The notes beneath the pieces were generated by a model. That model did not search any database and was not told the DNA's origin. It saw only the letters and a list, made by a program, of their open reading frames with translations. A stretch of DNA of 64,000 nucleotides from Nakamurella sp. A5-74. Its GTDB lineage: Bacteria; Actinomycetota; Actinomycetes; Mycobacteriales; Nakamurellaceae. The translations under genes were made by a program, and so were the position numbers. Each line of letters starts with the position of its first letter. The stretch's first letter is position 1. Shown here one piece after another: positions 27,701 to 33,857 of this stretch. Location of the stretch: the NCBI RefSeq assembly GCF_040438885.1, contig NZ_CP159218.1, forward strand, positions 2,976,001 to 3,040,000. The letters run 5' to 3'.

Positions 27701-27997
27701 GTCCAGCGGGGTGCCCGAGGCGACCTTCGTCTGCCCAGCGGGTCTCGTAGCGCGCCCGTCGCGCAGGGCGAGTCCGATCTGTTCGACCGTTCGCGGCTGC
27801 GTCGGCGGCGTGCCGTCCGTCGCAAGCGCACCCTGGTGCGACCCCGGTTGCTGCTGCTGGGTGCCGGCCACCGGGTCGCTGACCGAGCTGGAGCTCGAGG
27901 TGACGGCGATGCCCACGACCAGGGTGGTGAGCGCTGTGAGAGCACCAGCGGTGGTCCCGAAGACTCGGAGCCGACGGGAAATTCTGCTGCTGTCCAT
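21785..27997 (-). CDS. Alpha-2-macroglobulin-like exported protein without thioester
   Basis: This is a 2070-residue secreted or membrane-anchored protein. A basic N-terminus and one hydrophobic helix (GALTALTTLVVGIAV) form a signal anchor without lipobox Cys. Long arrays of beta-rich macroglobulin domains follow, including the MG/A2M core LTRYRVLVFAVAGAEKFGSA and the A2M family block with VRSAGPTFLNFGDRFEFP, then an alpha-toroid (TDGGFPYWKKGEPNDAFNSI) and receptor-binding-like domain. Where thioester-containing relatives have Y-G-C-x-E-Q, this protein reads DYEYESSDALAG near residue 1580, so the thioester is absent, as in YfaS-type proteins. A Gly/Tyr/Ser-rich insert with a CC pair lies near residues 895-935. 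The ATG at 27997 has a GGAGG site. Confidence 0.87.
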   Translation of the reverse strand: MDSSRISRRLRVFGTTAGALTALTTLVVGIAVTSSSSSVSDPVAGTQQQQPGSHQGALATDGTPPTQPRTVEQIGLALRDGRATRPAGQTKVASGTPLDAAQVDAIVDRLPPLVGRAALQEQFRWPVQSLTTPERGTTVAPELPPGGDPAEPPSPKGPLQVLRMQPQGAVAVAPFISITFDQPMVPIATVTDQAQQNIPATISPQVKGTWRWIGTSTLRFAATESVDRLPMATKFTVTVPAGTKSITGNALAQTATATFTTPAPTVRSFTPQGKGLDLSPVFVAVFDQRVDAAAVLAKFTLTADGAARPVRGAGAAEIAADPAAAKAVAAAPRGQSVAFMAAAPLPTDAAVTATFGAGTPSAEGPIVSSKPATFTGRTYAAMTMTKGICSDRQCEASSPLVLEFSNPIDTAAFDPATVHVTPEVPGGASISASDNLIVVQGSTLPAVEYTVTVDAGLLDTHGQQLAQAAITKARMTAAGRRLDPFPQPLLTVDPLAKSSTITVNTVNREEFRERVFRVSTADFAAFRSLYRSTAERQIWNGVGAIPSWPVLQDRVVRPTQDANRLISTPLDLTDALGGDGATGNVVVLIEPTGQEALGNDSQWQNRPTMAWVQRTGLALDAISDRSVLRAWVTSFEDGRPLGDVTVGPLGADGAPVSGGSVQTDANGIAAIALTANPATALIARRGDQTALLAGNLYDGSWRTGELHDQLVWFVNDDRQTYRPGESISVKGWIRHQADDVSTALSLPTGSVKYTITDGHGVSLRTGTVKLSKLGGFDFAVAIPAGANLGDASVMLHLSGASQYENDAYHQFRIADFTTPTFQVDAHAISSAPHVLGEPVDIDADATYYAGGGVGDAPVQWQVRTATASYAPPGWSGYTFGRWQPWWQTDAAGALSIGSNGYGSSYGSSYGSDYGSGPYYPGDYCCGPNPADDQKVEKHAGTTDADGANHLQVSVGDLEKELGKDSVGMPVTVTAQAQVTDVDRTAIAGTTDLLIHPASYYVGLAGDDTFVKQGQDLVIRTITTDIDGTPTAGRPVRVTAALVTTTWAGGKSTETEGTAQTCTLTSTTDAANCTFRPATPGTYRITATVTDDKGRSSRTVLTRWVAGSSGAEAGTVQEQTLTVVPKADTYRPGQTAELLVQSPIPAGSGLATVVHNGIVSTTRFTVVDGSAVVQLPVTEGWIPGVAVSIEVVGTTTDAAGARQTAYATGEVALKVSTVSRELKVIATPRSKMVAPGGSTKIDVGITDGSGGPAAGAEFELVVVDEAVLAVGGAVRPDPMDIFYGLRGSWLDTQYSRSGVLLSEREGQKSPSSAAAGSAAPASSAAESGSMASSATLDSAAGAVPAGRALSAGKMAPNIGERTDFAPLAVFVPSATTDAAGHATVDVTLPDNLTRYRVLVFAVAGAEKFGSAESTITAGLPLTVRSAGPTFLNFGDRFEFPMLVQNRTAEAIVADVVLQGSNLTVAGTGGRRVSIPANSRVEVRIPVAAEQAGTARVRMAVVDSANPTAGSADAVAIDVPVYTPATSESVATYGQLDSGGVVRQPVSKPTDVFSQFGSLQISTSSTALAELTDAVLSILDYEYESSDALAGRIIAIGSLGDVLKAFSAPGLPSPEQLRARVEADLEDLVAMQNTDGGFPYWKKGEPNDAFNSIQATQAMVVAKNHGYSVPAAGLRRSLEFLKAIERHYPPRASQATKDALQSFALAVRALAGDRDSSDAEALFAARGPALSMDAVAWLLPVVSSAEVKAELARRIQNAAVDDAGAVTITTRVVSDAWTTLQSDTRTDGLVLDALLTVDPDSDLIPKIVKGLMGNRIAGRWSGMQENSVILLALRHYYDTFESATPDFIARIWVGGRFAGEHAYAGRTTDRVSVDVPTAQVLTASGADVTLQNEGTGRLYYRIGITTAPKNLTATPLDRGFVVSRSYRAVDDPADVRRDAQGVWHIKAGARVEVRLELVSRSARPHVALIDPLPAGLQSLNPALATTAKDLDPKKAADAAPTSWYGTWYDHQNLRDDRAEAFAQWLQGGVYSYSYLTLAKVPGTFTAPPARAEQVYAPETFGRSGSDTVVVEG
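25246..25311. repeat. 12-bp tandem repeat encoding a Tyr/Gly/Ser insert
   Basis: Repeats of the type AGCCGTAGGAGG run in frame through this part of the macroglobulin gene. On the minus strand they encode Y-G-S-S repeats that continue into YYPGDYCCG, a likely flexible surface insertion. Confidence 0.7.
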
Positions 27998-28105
27998 GTG
28001 CCTGGCCTCCGGGAGCAATGCGCGGCTGTCGGCTGCTGGACGTCGTCACCTTCGGCATCGGTTGCAGGCTGGCTGAGAAAGTTCTGCGAGCGCTGAGCTC
28101 GGCGG

Positions 28106-28172
28106 CTGCAGAACAGTTCCAGTGGTTCGCCACCCGCCGGGGCGGTGGCGCAGCACTGGAACCGTTCTGCAG
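28106..28172. repeat. Long imperfect inverted repeat in the 450-bp intergenic region
   Basis: CTGCAGAACAGTTCCAGTG (28106-28124) and CACTGGAACCGTTCTGCAG (28154-28172) are reverse complements with one mismatch. The inner sequences CGCCACCCGCC and GGCGGTGGCG extend the stem, so nearly the whole 67 bp can fold. It lies between the macroglobulin start and element 1. The surroundings (28019-28105 and 28173-28260) hold no gene I can support. Confidence 0.8.
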
Positions 28173-28260
28173 AGCAGGGCCATCGCTCGGGGTGGTTGTT
28201 CGGCGGGCCCGGAACGCAGAACTCCCGCCGGTCCTGGTGGACGGGCGGGAGCTCTGGTGG

Positions 28261-28292
28261 TGGTGGGCGATACTGGGATTGAACCTGTATCG
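28261..28292 (-). other. Distal attachment site of element 1
   Basis: This copies, on the minus strand, the last 25 bases of tRNA-Val(GAC) including the CCA end, and extends by CGATACA. The half-tRNA cannot fold by itself, so it is not a tRNA gene. Within it CGATAC and GTATCG form an inverted repeat spaced by 13 bases, the pattern expected of two core-type integrase sites. The element 2 distal site has the same extension. Confidence 0.88.
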
Positions 28293-28430
28293 ACCTGGTT
28301 GGTGACTCGTCCTGACCATCTGCATCCTGACCTCGCCGTTCGTGGCTGTGACCTGCAACTTTGCCGGAACCTGGCTGGTGCTCCGACCGTCACAGGAGTA
28401 CACTCAGGTATACATCAGGAAGCACTGATG

Positions 28431-28448
28431 TGACACGTATCTGACACG
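28431..28448 (+). other. Candidate integrase arm-type repeat, left copy
   Basis: TGACACGTATCTGACACG occurs here, 22 bp before the integrase start codon, and again at 39315-39332 just inside the other end of element 1. Eighteen identical bases at both termini, each made of two TGACACG half-sites, fit arm-type integrase or excisionase binding sites. A third TGACACG follows at 28455-28461. Confidence 0.6.
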
Positions 28449-28469
28449 AACTGACTGACACGGGAGAAC

Positions 28470-29660
28470 ATGATGACCAGCCGGAAGGTGAAGAAGCCCG
28501 CGAAGCGTGGCTTCGGCAGCATCTCGCTGCTGCCGTCCGGCAAGTACCGTGCGCGCTACACCGGCCCGGACGCGGCCTGGCACAACGCCCCGCACACGTT
28601 CGTCGCGAAGATGGACGCCGAAGGTTGGTTGGCCGGCGAAGCCCGGATGATCTCCGGTGGAGAGTGGATCTCCCCCGCTGCTCGCGTCCAGGCACGCGAG
28701 ACGGTCGTTCTGTTCGGTGCCTACGCCGAGGGGTGGCTGTCGGCTCGCACGCTGAAGCCCCGCACCCGCGAGCACTACCAGTCCCTGCTGACCCGCATCA
28801 TTCTGCCGACGTTCACCTCGGTGCGCGTCCGGTCGATCACCCCCGAGCAGGTCCGTGCCTGGCACACCGCGATCGGCGCTGAAGCACCGACGCAGCGGGC
28901 CCACGCCTACTCGCTGCTCCGCGCGATCCTGAAGGACGCGGTGGCCGACGAACTCCTGACGAGCAACCCGTGCCACATCCGCGGCGCCGGCAACTCCAAG
29001 CGTGTCCACAAGGTCGAGCTGCTGACGGCCGAGCAGGTCGACGCCCTGGCCGCCGCGATGCCCGCGCGTCTGCAGCTGATGACCCTGTTCGCCGCATGGT
29101 GCGGTCTGCGCTTCGGTGAGCTCGTCGAGCTTCGCCGCTCCGACATCGACGTCACCAACATGACGATCAAGGTGCGCCGCGGCGCCGTCCAGGTAAAGGG
29201 CGCGACCGTCGTCGGTTCCCCGAAGTCGGATGCCGGGATCCGCGACGTCGCGATCCCCCCGCACCTCGAGGCAGCCGTCCGCGAGCACCTCGGATCGTTC
29301 GTCACCGGTCGGGATGGCCTGCTCTTCCCCGGCACGTCGGGCCGGACCCTGCGGCCGTCGGTGCTCTACGGCAAGGCGCCGGTCGTTACGGTCGACGCGA
29401 CCACCGGCGAGCACTCGGTCAAGGCTGGGTGGGGTTTCTACGCGGCGCGCGCTGCGATCGGCAAGCCGGCCTTGCGGTGGCATGATCTGCGGCACACCGG
29501 TGCTGTCCTGTCGGTGCACTCCGGCGCGACCCTGGCTGACGTGATGTCCCGCCTGGGTCACTCGACCCCGGGTGCGGCGATGCGGTATCAGCACGCCGCG
29601 TCGGGTCGGGATGCGGAGATCGCCGCCCGGATGTCCGCGACCGTGGCCGGATCAGCATGA
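28470..29660 (+). CDS. int: Tyrosine recombinase / phage integrase of element 1
   Basis: This 396-residue site-specific recombinase is expected to insert element 1 into the tRNA-Val(GAC) 3' end. The N-terminal arm-binding part (KRGFGSISLLPSGKYRARY) is followed by a SAM-like core-binding domain and the catalytic domain, with Arg in WCGLRFGELVELRRSD, H-x-x-R in HDLRHTG, LGHST and the Tyr nucleophile in MRYQHA. GGGAGA precedes the ATG at 28470. It is closely similar to the integrase of element 2 and sits 178 bp from the distal att site. Confidence 0.95.
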   Translation: MMTSRKVKKPAKRGFGSISLLPSGKYRARYTGPDAAWHNAPHTFVAKMDAEGWLAGEARMISGGEWISPAARVQARETVVLFGAYAEGWLSARTLKPRTREHYQSLLTRIILPTFTSVRVRSITPEQVRAWHTAIGAEAPTQRAHAYSLLRAILKDAVADELLTSNPCHIRGAGNSKRVHKVELLTAEQVDALAAAMPARLQLMTLFAAWCGLRFGELVELRRSDIDVTNMTIKVRRGAVQVKGATVVGSPKSDAGIRDVAIPPHLEAAVREHLGSFVTGRDGLLFPGTSGRTLRPSVLYGKAPVVTVDATTGEHSVKAGWGFYAARAAIGKPALRWHDLRHTGAVLSVHSGATLADVMSRLGHSTPGAAMRYQHAASGRDAEIAARMSATVAGSA

Positions 29661-30169
29661 CCAGCACCCTCGAGACAATCGACGTGTCGTGCGTTCCCCC
29701 GGTGCTAATCCTGAAGAACGACAGAGAAATCCTGAACCCGGACGGGCACGAACCCCGCGATGTCGCAACCTTTACGCGCGATCTCGAGGCGCCCGGCTCC
29801 GGTGGAACTTTCGTTCCTGATTACTCACCCGGCACGGTCCAGACGCAACTACTTGCTGGGCCTAAAGGTGAGACGCCAGTCGAGGAAGTACCGGGATGGG
29901 AGGAGGATCCGTCTAACCACCTCCTGCGCATTCGCACGCGGATCACCTGCGACGTCTGCCCGTACACGTTCGTTGCCGTTGACTTCACCCAAAGCTCAAC
30001 GGATCCCGGGCTCGTCGCCCTGCTGCAGTACGTCACCCAGAACCACCGATTGCGGATTGCGGATCGTCGATCTGCCGTGACCCTGCAGCAACTGAACGCC
30101 GCCATGGATCCGAGACAGGTCGGGGGCTGGTTCCACCCGAGCGGCCCCGGGCGTGTCGCACATCATTAA
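29657..30169 (+). CDS. Hypothetical protein coupled to integrase
   Basis: This 170-residue protein is of unknown function. Its ATG overlaps the integrase stop by four bases, so the two are translated together. A C-x-x-C pair (TCDVCPYTFVAVDF) lies in the second half, with a hydrophilic N-terminus (DPSNHLLRIRTRITC). Codon and base use are less GC-biased than in the chromosome. No counterpart is seen next to the integrase in element 2. It could be an excision modulator, but nothing in the sequence shows that. Confidence 0.6.
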   Translation: MTSTLETIDVSCVPPVLILKNDREILNPDGHEPRDVATFTRDLEAPGSGGTFVPDYSPGTVQTQLLAGPKGETPVEEVPGWEEDPSNHLLRIRTRITCDVCPYTFVAVDFTQSSTDPGLVALLQYVTQNHRLRIADRRSAVTLQQLNAAMDPRQVGGWFHPSGPGRVAHH

Positions 30170-30264
30170 GCGCACGTAAGCCCTAGCGTCGTTTCTGGTC
30201 GACGTTCGCTCGACCCCGGGCAGCCTCGGACACGGTATTCATCGTGCCCGAAAGCAGGATCCCC

Positions 30265-30474
30265 ATGGCGACAACCACGCCACAACCCAAGTGGTACACC
30301 ATCAGTCAGGCAGCCGAGCTGCATCTCGTGCACCCCATGACGATCCGCAGGTGGATTGCTCAAGGCAAGCTGACCGCACACCGAATGGCCGGCGGCGGGA
30401 AGTCCATCCGCCTCGACGCTGCTCAGGTCAACGCCCTGTTCGCTCCCGCCGGGGGTGGCAACAGTGCAGCCTGA
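30265..30474 (+). CDS. Helix-turn-helix excisionase-like protein (MerR/Xis wHTH)
   Basis: This small 69-residue DNA-binding protein has the sequence WYTISQAAELHLVHPMTIRR followed by WIAQGKLTAHRMAGGGKSIR, the classic layout of the excisionase-type wHTH (helix 2 SQAAELHL, recognition helix MTIRRWI, wing). It probably serves as excisionase or early regulator. The ATG at 30265 is favoured over the GTG at 30244 because AGGA lies just upstream. It starts the early gene block and has a positional equivalent in element 2 (48697-48897). The 95-bp gap before it holds the palindrome GGTCGA-N7-TCGACC (30197-30215). Confidence 0.85.
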   Translation: MATTTPQPKWYTISQAAELHLVHPMTIRRWIAQGKLTAHRMAGGGKSIRLDAAQVNALFAPAGGGNSAA

Positions 30475-30775
30475 CGCAAAGAGAAGCCGCCCCACCCGGA
30501 CAGGTGAGACGGCTCCAAGCGACCAGCCGGCGAGCGAGTCGATCCCCAGTGTATCCGCGGATCCGGCTGCACTGGAGGCGTTCCGGCACTCCTACGCCGT
30601 GCTCGTTCGAGGGAAGACGGTGCGTCGTCACCTGTACTTCAACCTGCCCGCCGCGGCCCGAACCGTTCAGCGCGCCAAGGACCGAGGGGACACGGCTGAT
30701 CTCGTCCTGGTCAAACTGCTACCGGTCGATGGGCGCCAGCTCCACCAGCTCGACGATCAGGGTGGTGCACAGTGA
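30455..30775 (+). CDS. Small conserved protein of the satellite early module
   Basis: This 106-residue protein starts with GTG (30455, or 30464) inside the end of the wHTH gene. The first ~45 residues are polar and Ser/Pro-rich. The rest contains LVRGKTVRRHLYFNLPAAARTVQRAKDRGDTADLVLVKLLP. The equivalent in element 2 (48378-48716) shares the pattern of R-x-F/L-T-x-x-A-A-x-R-A-V-x-R-A-x-x-R-G-D. Function is unknown. It overlaps the DnaB-N-like gene by four bases. Confidence 0.7.
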   Translation: MATVQPDAKRSRPTRTGETAPSDQPASESIPSVSADPAALEAFRHSYAVLVRGKTVRRHLYFNLPAAARTVQRAKDRGDTADLVLVKLLPVDGRQLHQLDDQGGAQ

Positions 30776-31263
30776 CCGCGCCGACGGCCCCTGACCTCAG
30801 CCTCGCAGCCGAGGACGCCACCGTGGGCGCCCTGGTACTCGCCGCCGACGGGCTTCGACGCAACGCACTGATGACTCTGTCCGACAACGACTTCCAGGAT
30901 CGTCGCTGCCAGTTCGCGGTGAAGACGATCCGGCGGATGGTTGCCGAGAGCGTCCCGGTTGATCTCGTAACATTGCCCGCGTTCGTCGAACGCCACGGGT
31001 TGCTGACGGACGGCGCTCTGAGAGGGTCGCTGGCCGTCTGGCTGGCCGATCGCTGCTCGCAGGTACCGACACCGGCCTCGCTTCCCTGGTACGTCCTGCA
31101 GGTAGCTGAGAACTCCGTCCGTCGCGAGATCGGCGAGAGTGGTGCACGTCTGTCTGCCGTCACAGAGGCGGCCACCGCATCCGTTGCCACAATCATCGCC
31201 GACGAGATCAGCACGCTCGCTGCCCTCTCTGAGCGACTGCAGGCGGTGAGCACCAATGTCTGA
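30772..31263 (+). CDS. Stand-alone DnaB helicase N-terminal-like domain protein
   Basis: This 163-residue helical protein matches the pattern of the DnaB N-terminal domain: E-x-x-x-G-A-L-V-L-A, LSDNDFQDRRCQFAVKTIRR, VPVDLVTLPAFVERHG and WYVLQVAENSVRREI. The RecA-like motor of a true DnaB is missing. The GTG overlaps the previous stop by four bases, and its own end overlaps the DUF3631 ATPase by eight. It probably works with that ATPase as a replication initiation or helicase-loading unit; that partnership is inferred from the coupling and its repetition in element 2. Confidence 0.75.
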   Translation: MTAPTAPDLSLAAEDATVGALVLAADGLRRNALMTLSDNDFQDRRCQFAVKTIRRMVAESVPVDLVTLPAFVERHGLLTDGALRGSLAVWLADRCSQVPTPASLPWYVLQVAENSVRREIGESGARLSAVTEAATASVATIIADEISTLAALSERLQAVSTNV

Positions 31264-32734
31264 GTACGACGAGGCATTCACCGAACAACGCCCCGCCGAT
31301 CTCCCCGGTGCTGTTCTGCTGCAGCAAGTTCGTGACTGGCTCGCCCGGTTCATCGTCACGGTGTCTGACGCGGACCACGATCTGCTCGCGCTGTGGGCTG
31401 TGCACACCTGGGTTGCTGAGGAGACATACACGACGCCGCGGCTGCAGCTCGACTCACCGATGCCCGGCTCCGGGAAGACGACGACGCTGGAGCACCTGCG
31501 CCGGCTATGCAAGCACCCGGTGCAGATGGCTGCGATCTCGTCGTCCGCTCTGCTCGCACGGCTGCTCGAGAACGGTGTCCGCACTCTGCTGATCGACGAG
31601 GCCGACCGCACCCTGTCGAAGGACAACCCCCTGACCGGGGATGTCCTGGCGATCCTCAACTCCGGCTACAAGCGCGGTGCGTCGCGGCCGGTGCTGGTGC
31701 CCGTAAAGGGCGGCTGGGAGGCCCAGGAGATGCCGACCTACGCGCCGGTGGCGATCGCGGGGAACAACCCCGACCTGCCCGACGACACCCGTTCGCGGAT
31801 CGTTCGAGTGCTGCTGCTGCCCGACCTCGACGGCAATGCCGAGGACTCCGACTGGGAGTTGATCGAGGACCAGGCGATCGAGCTTGCGATCGCGGTAGAG
31901 GAGTGGGCCGACAGTATCCGCGCCGATCTGGCGACGTGCCGGCCTGCCCTCCCAGCGGGGATCGTCGGCCGGTTCCGGGAGAAGTGGTCACCGCTGCGCC
32001 GGGTGGCCGAACTGGCCGGTGGTCGGTGGCCGGCTTCCGTCGATCGGATGGCTGTTCACGACCGTGACCAGTGGGACCAGGACAAGGAGGACGGGATGAT
32101 CCGGGAAAAGCCCGCTGTGCTACTGCTGAAGCACCTTGCTGACGTGTGGTCGAACGGTGAGACGTTCGTGCCCACAGTCGATCTCCTGGTCCGCCTCGAG
32201 CACGCCCACCCTGCAGCGTGGGGTGCCGACGGTCCGTTCGGTAAGCCGATCACCGCTCAGCGGATGGGTCGGATGCTGGTGTCCTCCTACAAGGTCAACT
32301 CCTCCCGTGAGTCTAAGGACGGGCCACGCGGGTACATGTTCGGATCGCTGGCGCCGGTCTGGAGCCGGATGCAGATCCGCCCCCCAGAAGTAACCGGCCC
32401 ATCTGGCGCAACTGGCGCAACCGGCACCGAGCTCGCGCCGGTTCCGCCGGTTGCGCCGCTTCCGCCGGTTCCAGGGGTACCCCCCACCCAACCGGTACTC
32501 GAACCGGTACTCGAACCGGCACCGACATACATCGACGCAATCACCTGCCCGCTCTGCCACCAGCCGTCAGGGATGGCGCTGATCGGATCCGTGCGCGGCC
32601 CTGCCTGCCGAAGGTGCCTGCCAGGGGTCCGCGCCGGCACCACCTGCCAGGACTGCGGCCACCCGCGGGAAGTAGTGAGGGACGGTCGCTGCAATCCCTG
32701 TCACGGCAAAGCGATGCGGGGAGATGCAGCATGA
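31256..32734 (+). CDS. DUF3631 ATPase/primase-helicase-like protein with zinc ribbons
   Basis: This 492-residue replication-type ATPase has Walker A DSPMPGSGKTTTLE, Walker B RTLLIDEADR, sensor APVAIAGNNPDLPDD and Arg finger region RSRIVRVLL, followed by the DUF3631 C-terminal part with AVLLLKHLADVW and ITAQRMGRMLVSSYKVN. A proline/valine-rich linker leads to four Cys-x-x-Cys pairs (CPLCH, CRRC, CQDC, CNPC), two zinc ribbons likely to bind DNA. The central ~300 residues are almost identical to the protein in element 2, whereas both ends diverge. It would drive element replication. Confidence 0.88.
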   Translation: MSEYDEAFTEQRPADLPGAVLLQQVRDWLARFIVTVSDADHDLLALWAVHTWVAEETYTTPRLQLDSPMPGSGKTTTLEHLRRLCKHPVQMAAISSSALLARLLENGVRTLLIDEADRTLSKDNPLTGDVLAILNSGYKRGASRPVLVPVKGGWEAQEMPTYAPVAIAGNNPDLPDDTRSRIVRVLLLPDLDGNAEDSDWELIEDQAIELAIAVEEWADSIRADLATCRPALPAGIVGRFREKWSPLRRVAELAGGRWPASVDRMAVHDRDQWDQDKEDGMIREKPAVLLLKHLADVWSNGETFVPTVDLLVRLEHAHPAAWGADGPFGKPITAQRMGRMLVSSYKVNSSRESKDGPRGYMFGSLAPVWSRMQIRPPEVTGPSGATGATGTELAPVPPVAPLPPVPGVPPTQPVLEPVLEPAPTYIDAITCPLCHQPSGMALIGSVRGPACRRCLPGVRAGTTCQDCGHPREVVRDGRCNPCHGKAMRGDAA

Positions 32735-32967
32735 GCCAGTTCCATCTTCCCGAGTCGGTGATTCTCGCGGCCGGCGACCAGTCCGAAGCTGCTAAGACCA
32801 CATCCGAGACCACACCATCGGCACTGACCCCAACCGTTGGGCGGTGCTGGTCGTCCCACCTGACAGCCTGGCCCGCTGGTGTCATTGAGATAGGGCGCCG
32901 AACCGTCGGCGCACAGCCCTCGCTGCTCGTGGAGCACACCCGCGATCGAAGGACGGTCAAACTCTGA
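32731..32967 (+). CDS. Small hypothetical protein between replication and tail genes
   Basis: This 78-residue product starts with an ATG that overlaps the ATPase stop by four bases. Its stop overlaps the start of the next gene (TGATG). It reads MSQFHLPESVILAAGDQSEA at the N-terminus, with a Trp-rich middle (CWSSHLTAWPAGVIEIG). Nothing identifies a function. The tight coupling at both ends supports expression. Confidence 0.55.
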   Translation: MSQFHLPESVILAAGDQSEAAKTTSETTPSALTPTVGRCWSSHLTAWPAGVIEIGRRTVGAQPSLLVEHTRDRRTVKL

Positions 32968-33857
32968 TGGTCACCGAATCGCAGGCACTCCGCGCGCGCC
33001 GCCTCGGCTCTCAGGTCGCACACCTCGTGTCCGACCTGGGGAATGCGTACTCGCTGGTGTTCACCCCCACGTCGATCAAGACGGGCGGGTTCGCACCCGT
33101 CTTCACGCAGGTTGCCCGACCGGGCCGGAAACCGCTGCTGGTGCAGGACTCTCTGACGTTGGTCACAGAGTCGTTCACCCACAACATCGTCGAAGCGCCT
33201 GGGGTGAATGTGGAGCGGGCGGTGACGAACCTGCAACGCCTCGCCCAGTCCGGGCGGAAGGTGCGGATCGTCGGGATGAACCCGATGGTGCGCGGCTGGT
33301 TCAACATCACGTCCCTGTCGGTGACGGTGCAGGAGTTGAACGAACACCAGCGCCCCAAGATCGTGGAGCTGACTTGGGAGTTGCAGCAGGCTGCGCAGGC
33401 CAGGGTGAAGATCGGCCGTCCGGTCACGATCCGCACGATGCGCGACCTCGAGGAGATCGCCACGACCCGCGGCGGCTCCACTGCTCGTATCCACATCGTC
33501 CGCTCCGGTGAATCTCTCCGGTCGATCGCCGAATACGAGCTCGGCGACCCAGACCGGTGGACTGAGATCGCTGACCTGAACAAGGAAGTCATCAAGGCAT
33601 CCGCGGTGGATAACGCGGCATTGCTGGACAACACAGCGACGACCACGATTCTGAACCCTGACGGATCCACCAGCCCGATCCCGCTTAGCCCGGCGGGGCC
33701 ACAGTTCGGCGGGTTCGATCCGGATGCGGATTCAGTGCCACGTAGAGCGATTACATCGCTCGTTCCTGGCATGCGTCTGGTGCTGCCGCCGGTTCAGCTC
33801 GCACCTGACGTGTCGACCACGTTCGGTGGCGGTTCCCGTGTGCGGTTGGTGGTCTGA
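32967..33857 (+). CDS. Phage baseplate/tail protein with LysM domain (XkdP-like)
   Basis: This 296-residue protein has an N-terminal ~150 residues of tail-adaptor type (FAPVFTQVARPGRKPLLVQD, VRIVGMNPMVRGWFNITSLS) followed by a LysM module at about residues 172-215 (HIVRSGESLRSIAEYELGDP and WTEIADLNK). This layout fits the tail-tube-to-baseplate protein upstream of the hub in contractile-tail phages and PBSX-like particles (XkdP). It overlaps the next gene by one base. No tail tube, sheath or tape measure accompanies it here, which is odd for a prophage. Confidence 0.75.
   Translation: MVTESQALRARRLGSQVAHLVSDLGNAYSLVFTPTSIKTGGFAPVFTQVARPGRKPLLVQDSLTLVTESFTHNIVEAPGVNVERAVTNLQRLAQSGRKVRIVGMNPMVRGWFNITSLSVTVQELNEHQRPKIVELTWELQQAAQARVKIGRPVTIRTMRDLEEIATTRGGSTARIHIVRSGESLRSIAEYELGDPDRWTEIADLNKEVIKASAVDNAALLDNTATTTILNPDGSTSPIPLSPAGPQFGGFDPDADSVPRRAITSLVPGMRLVLPPVQLAPDVSTTFGGGSRVRLVV

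Noticed and set aside
24536..28096. 1186-codon plus-strand open frame
   Set aside because: It is antisense to the macroglobulin gene; composition is Arg/Gly/His-rich with no domain, as expected of a high-GC shadow frame.
28261..28292. Possible extra tRNA-Val
   Set aside because: Only the T-arm to CCA part is present; there is no D-arm or anticodon arm. It is an att copy.
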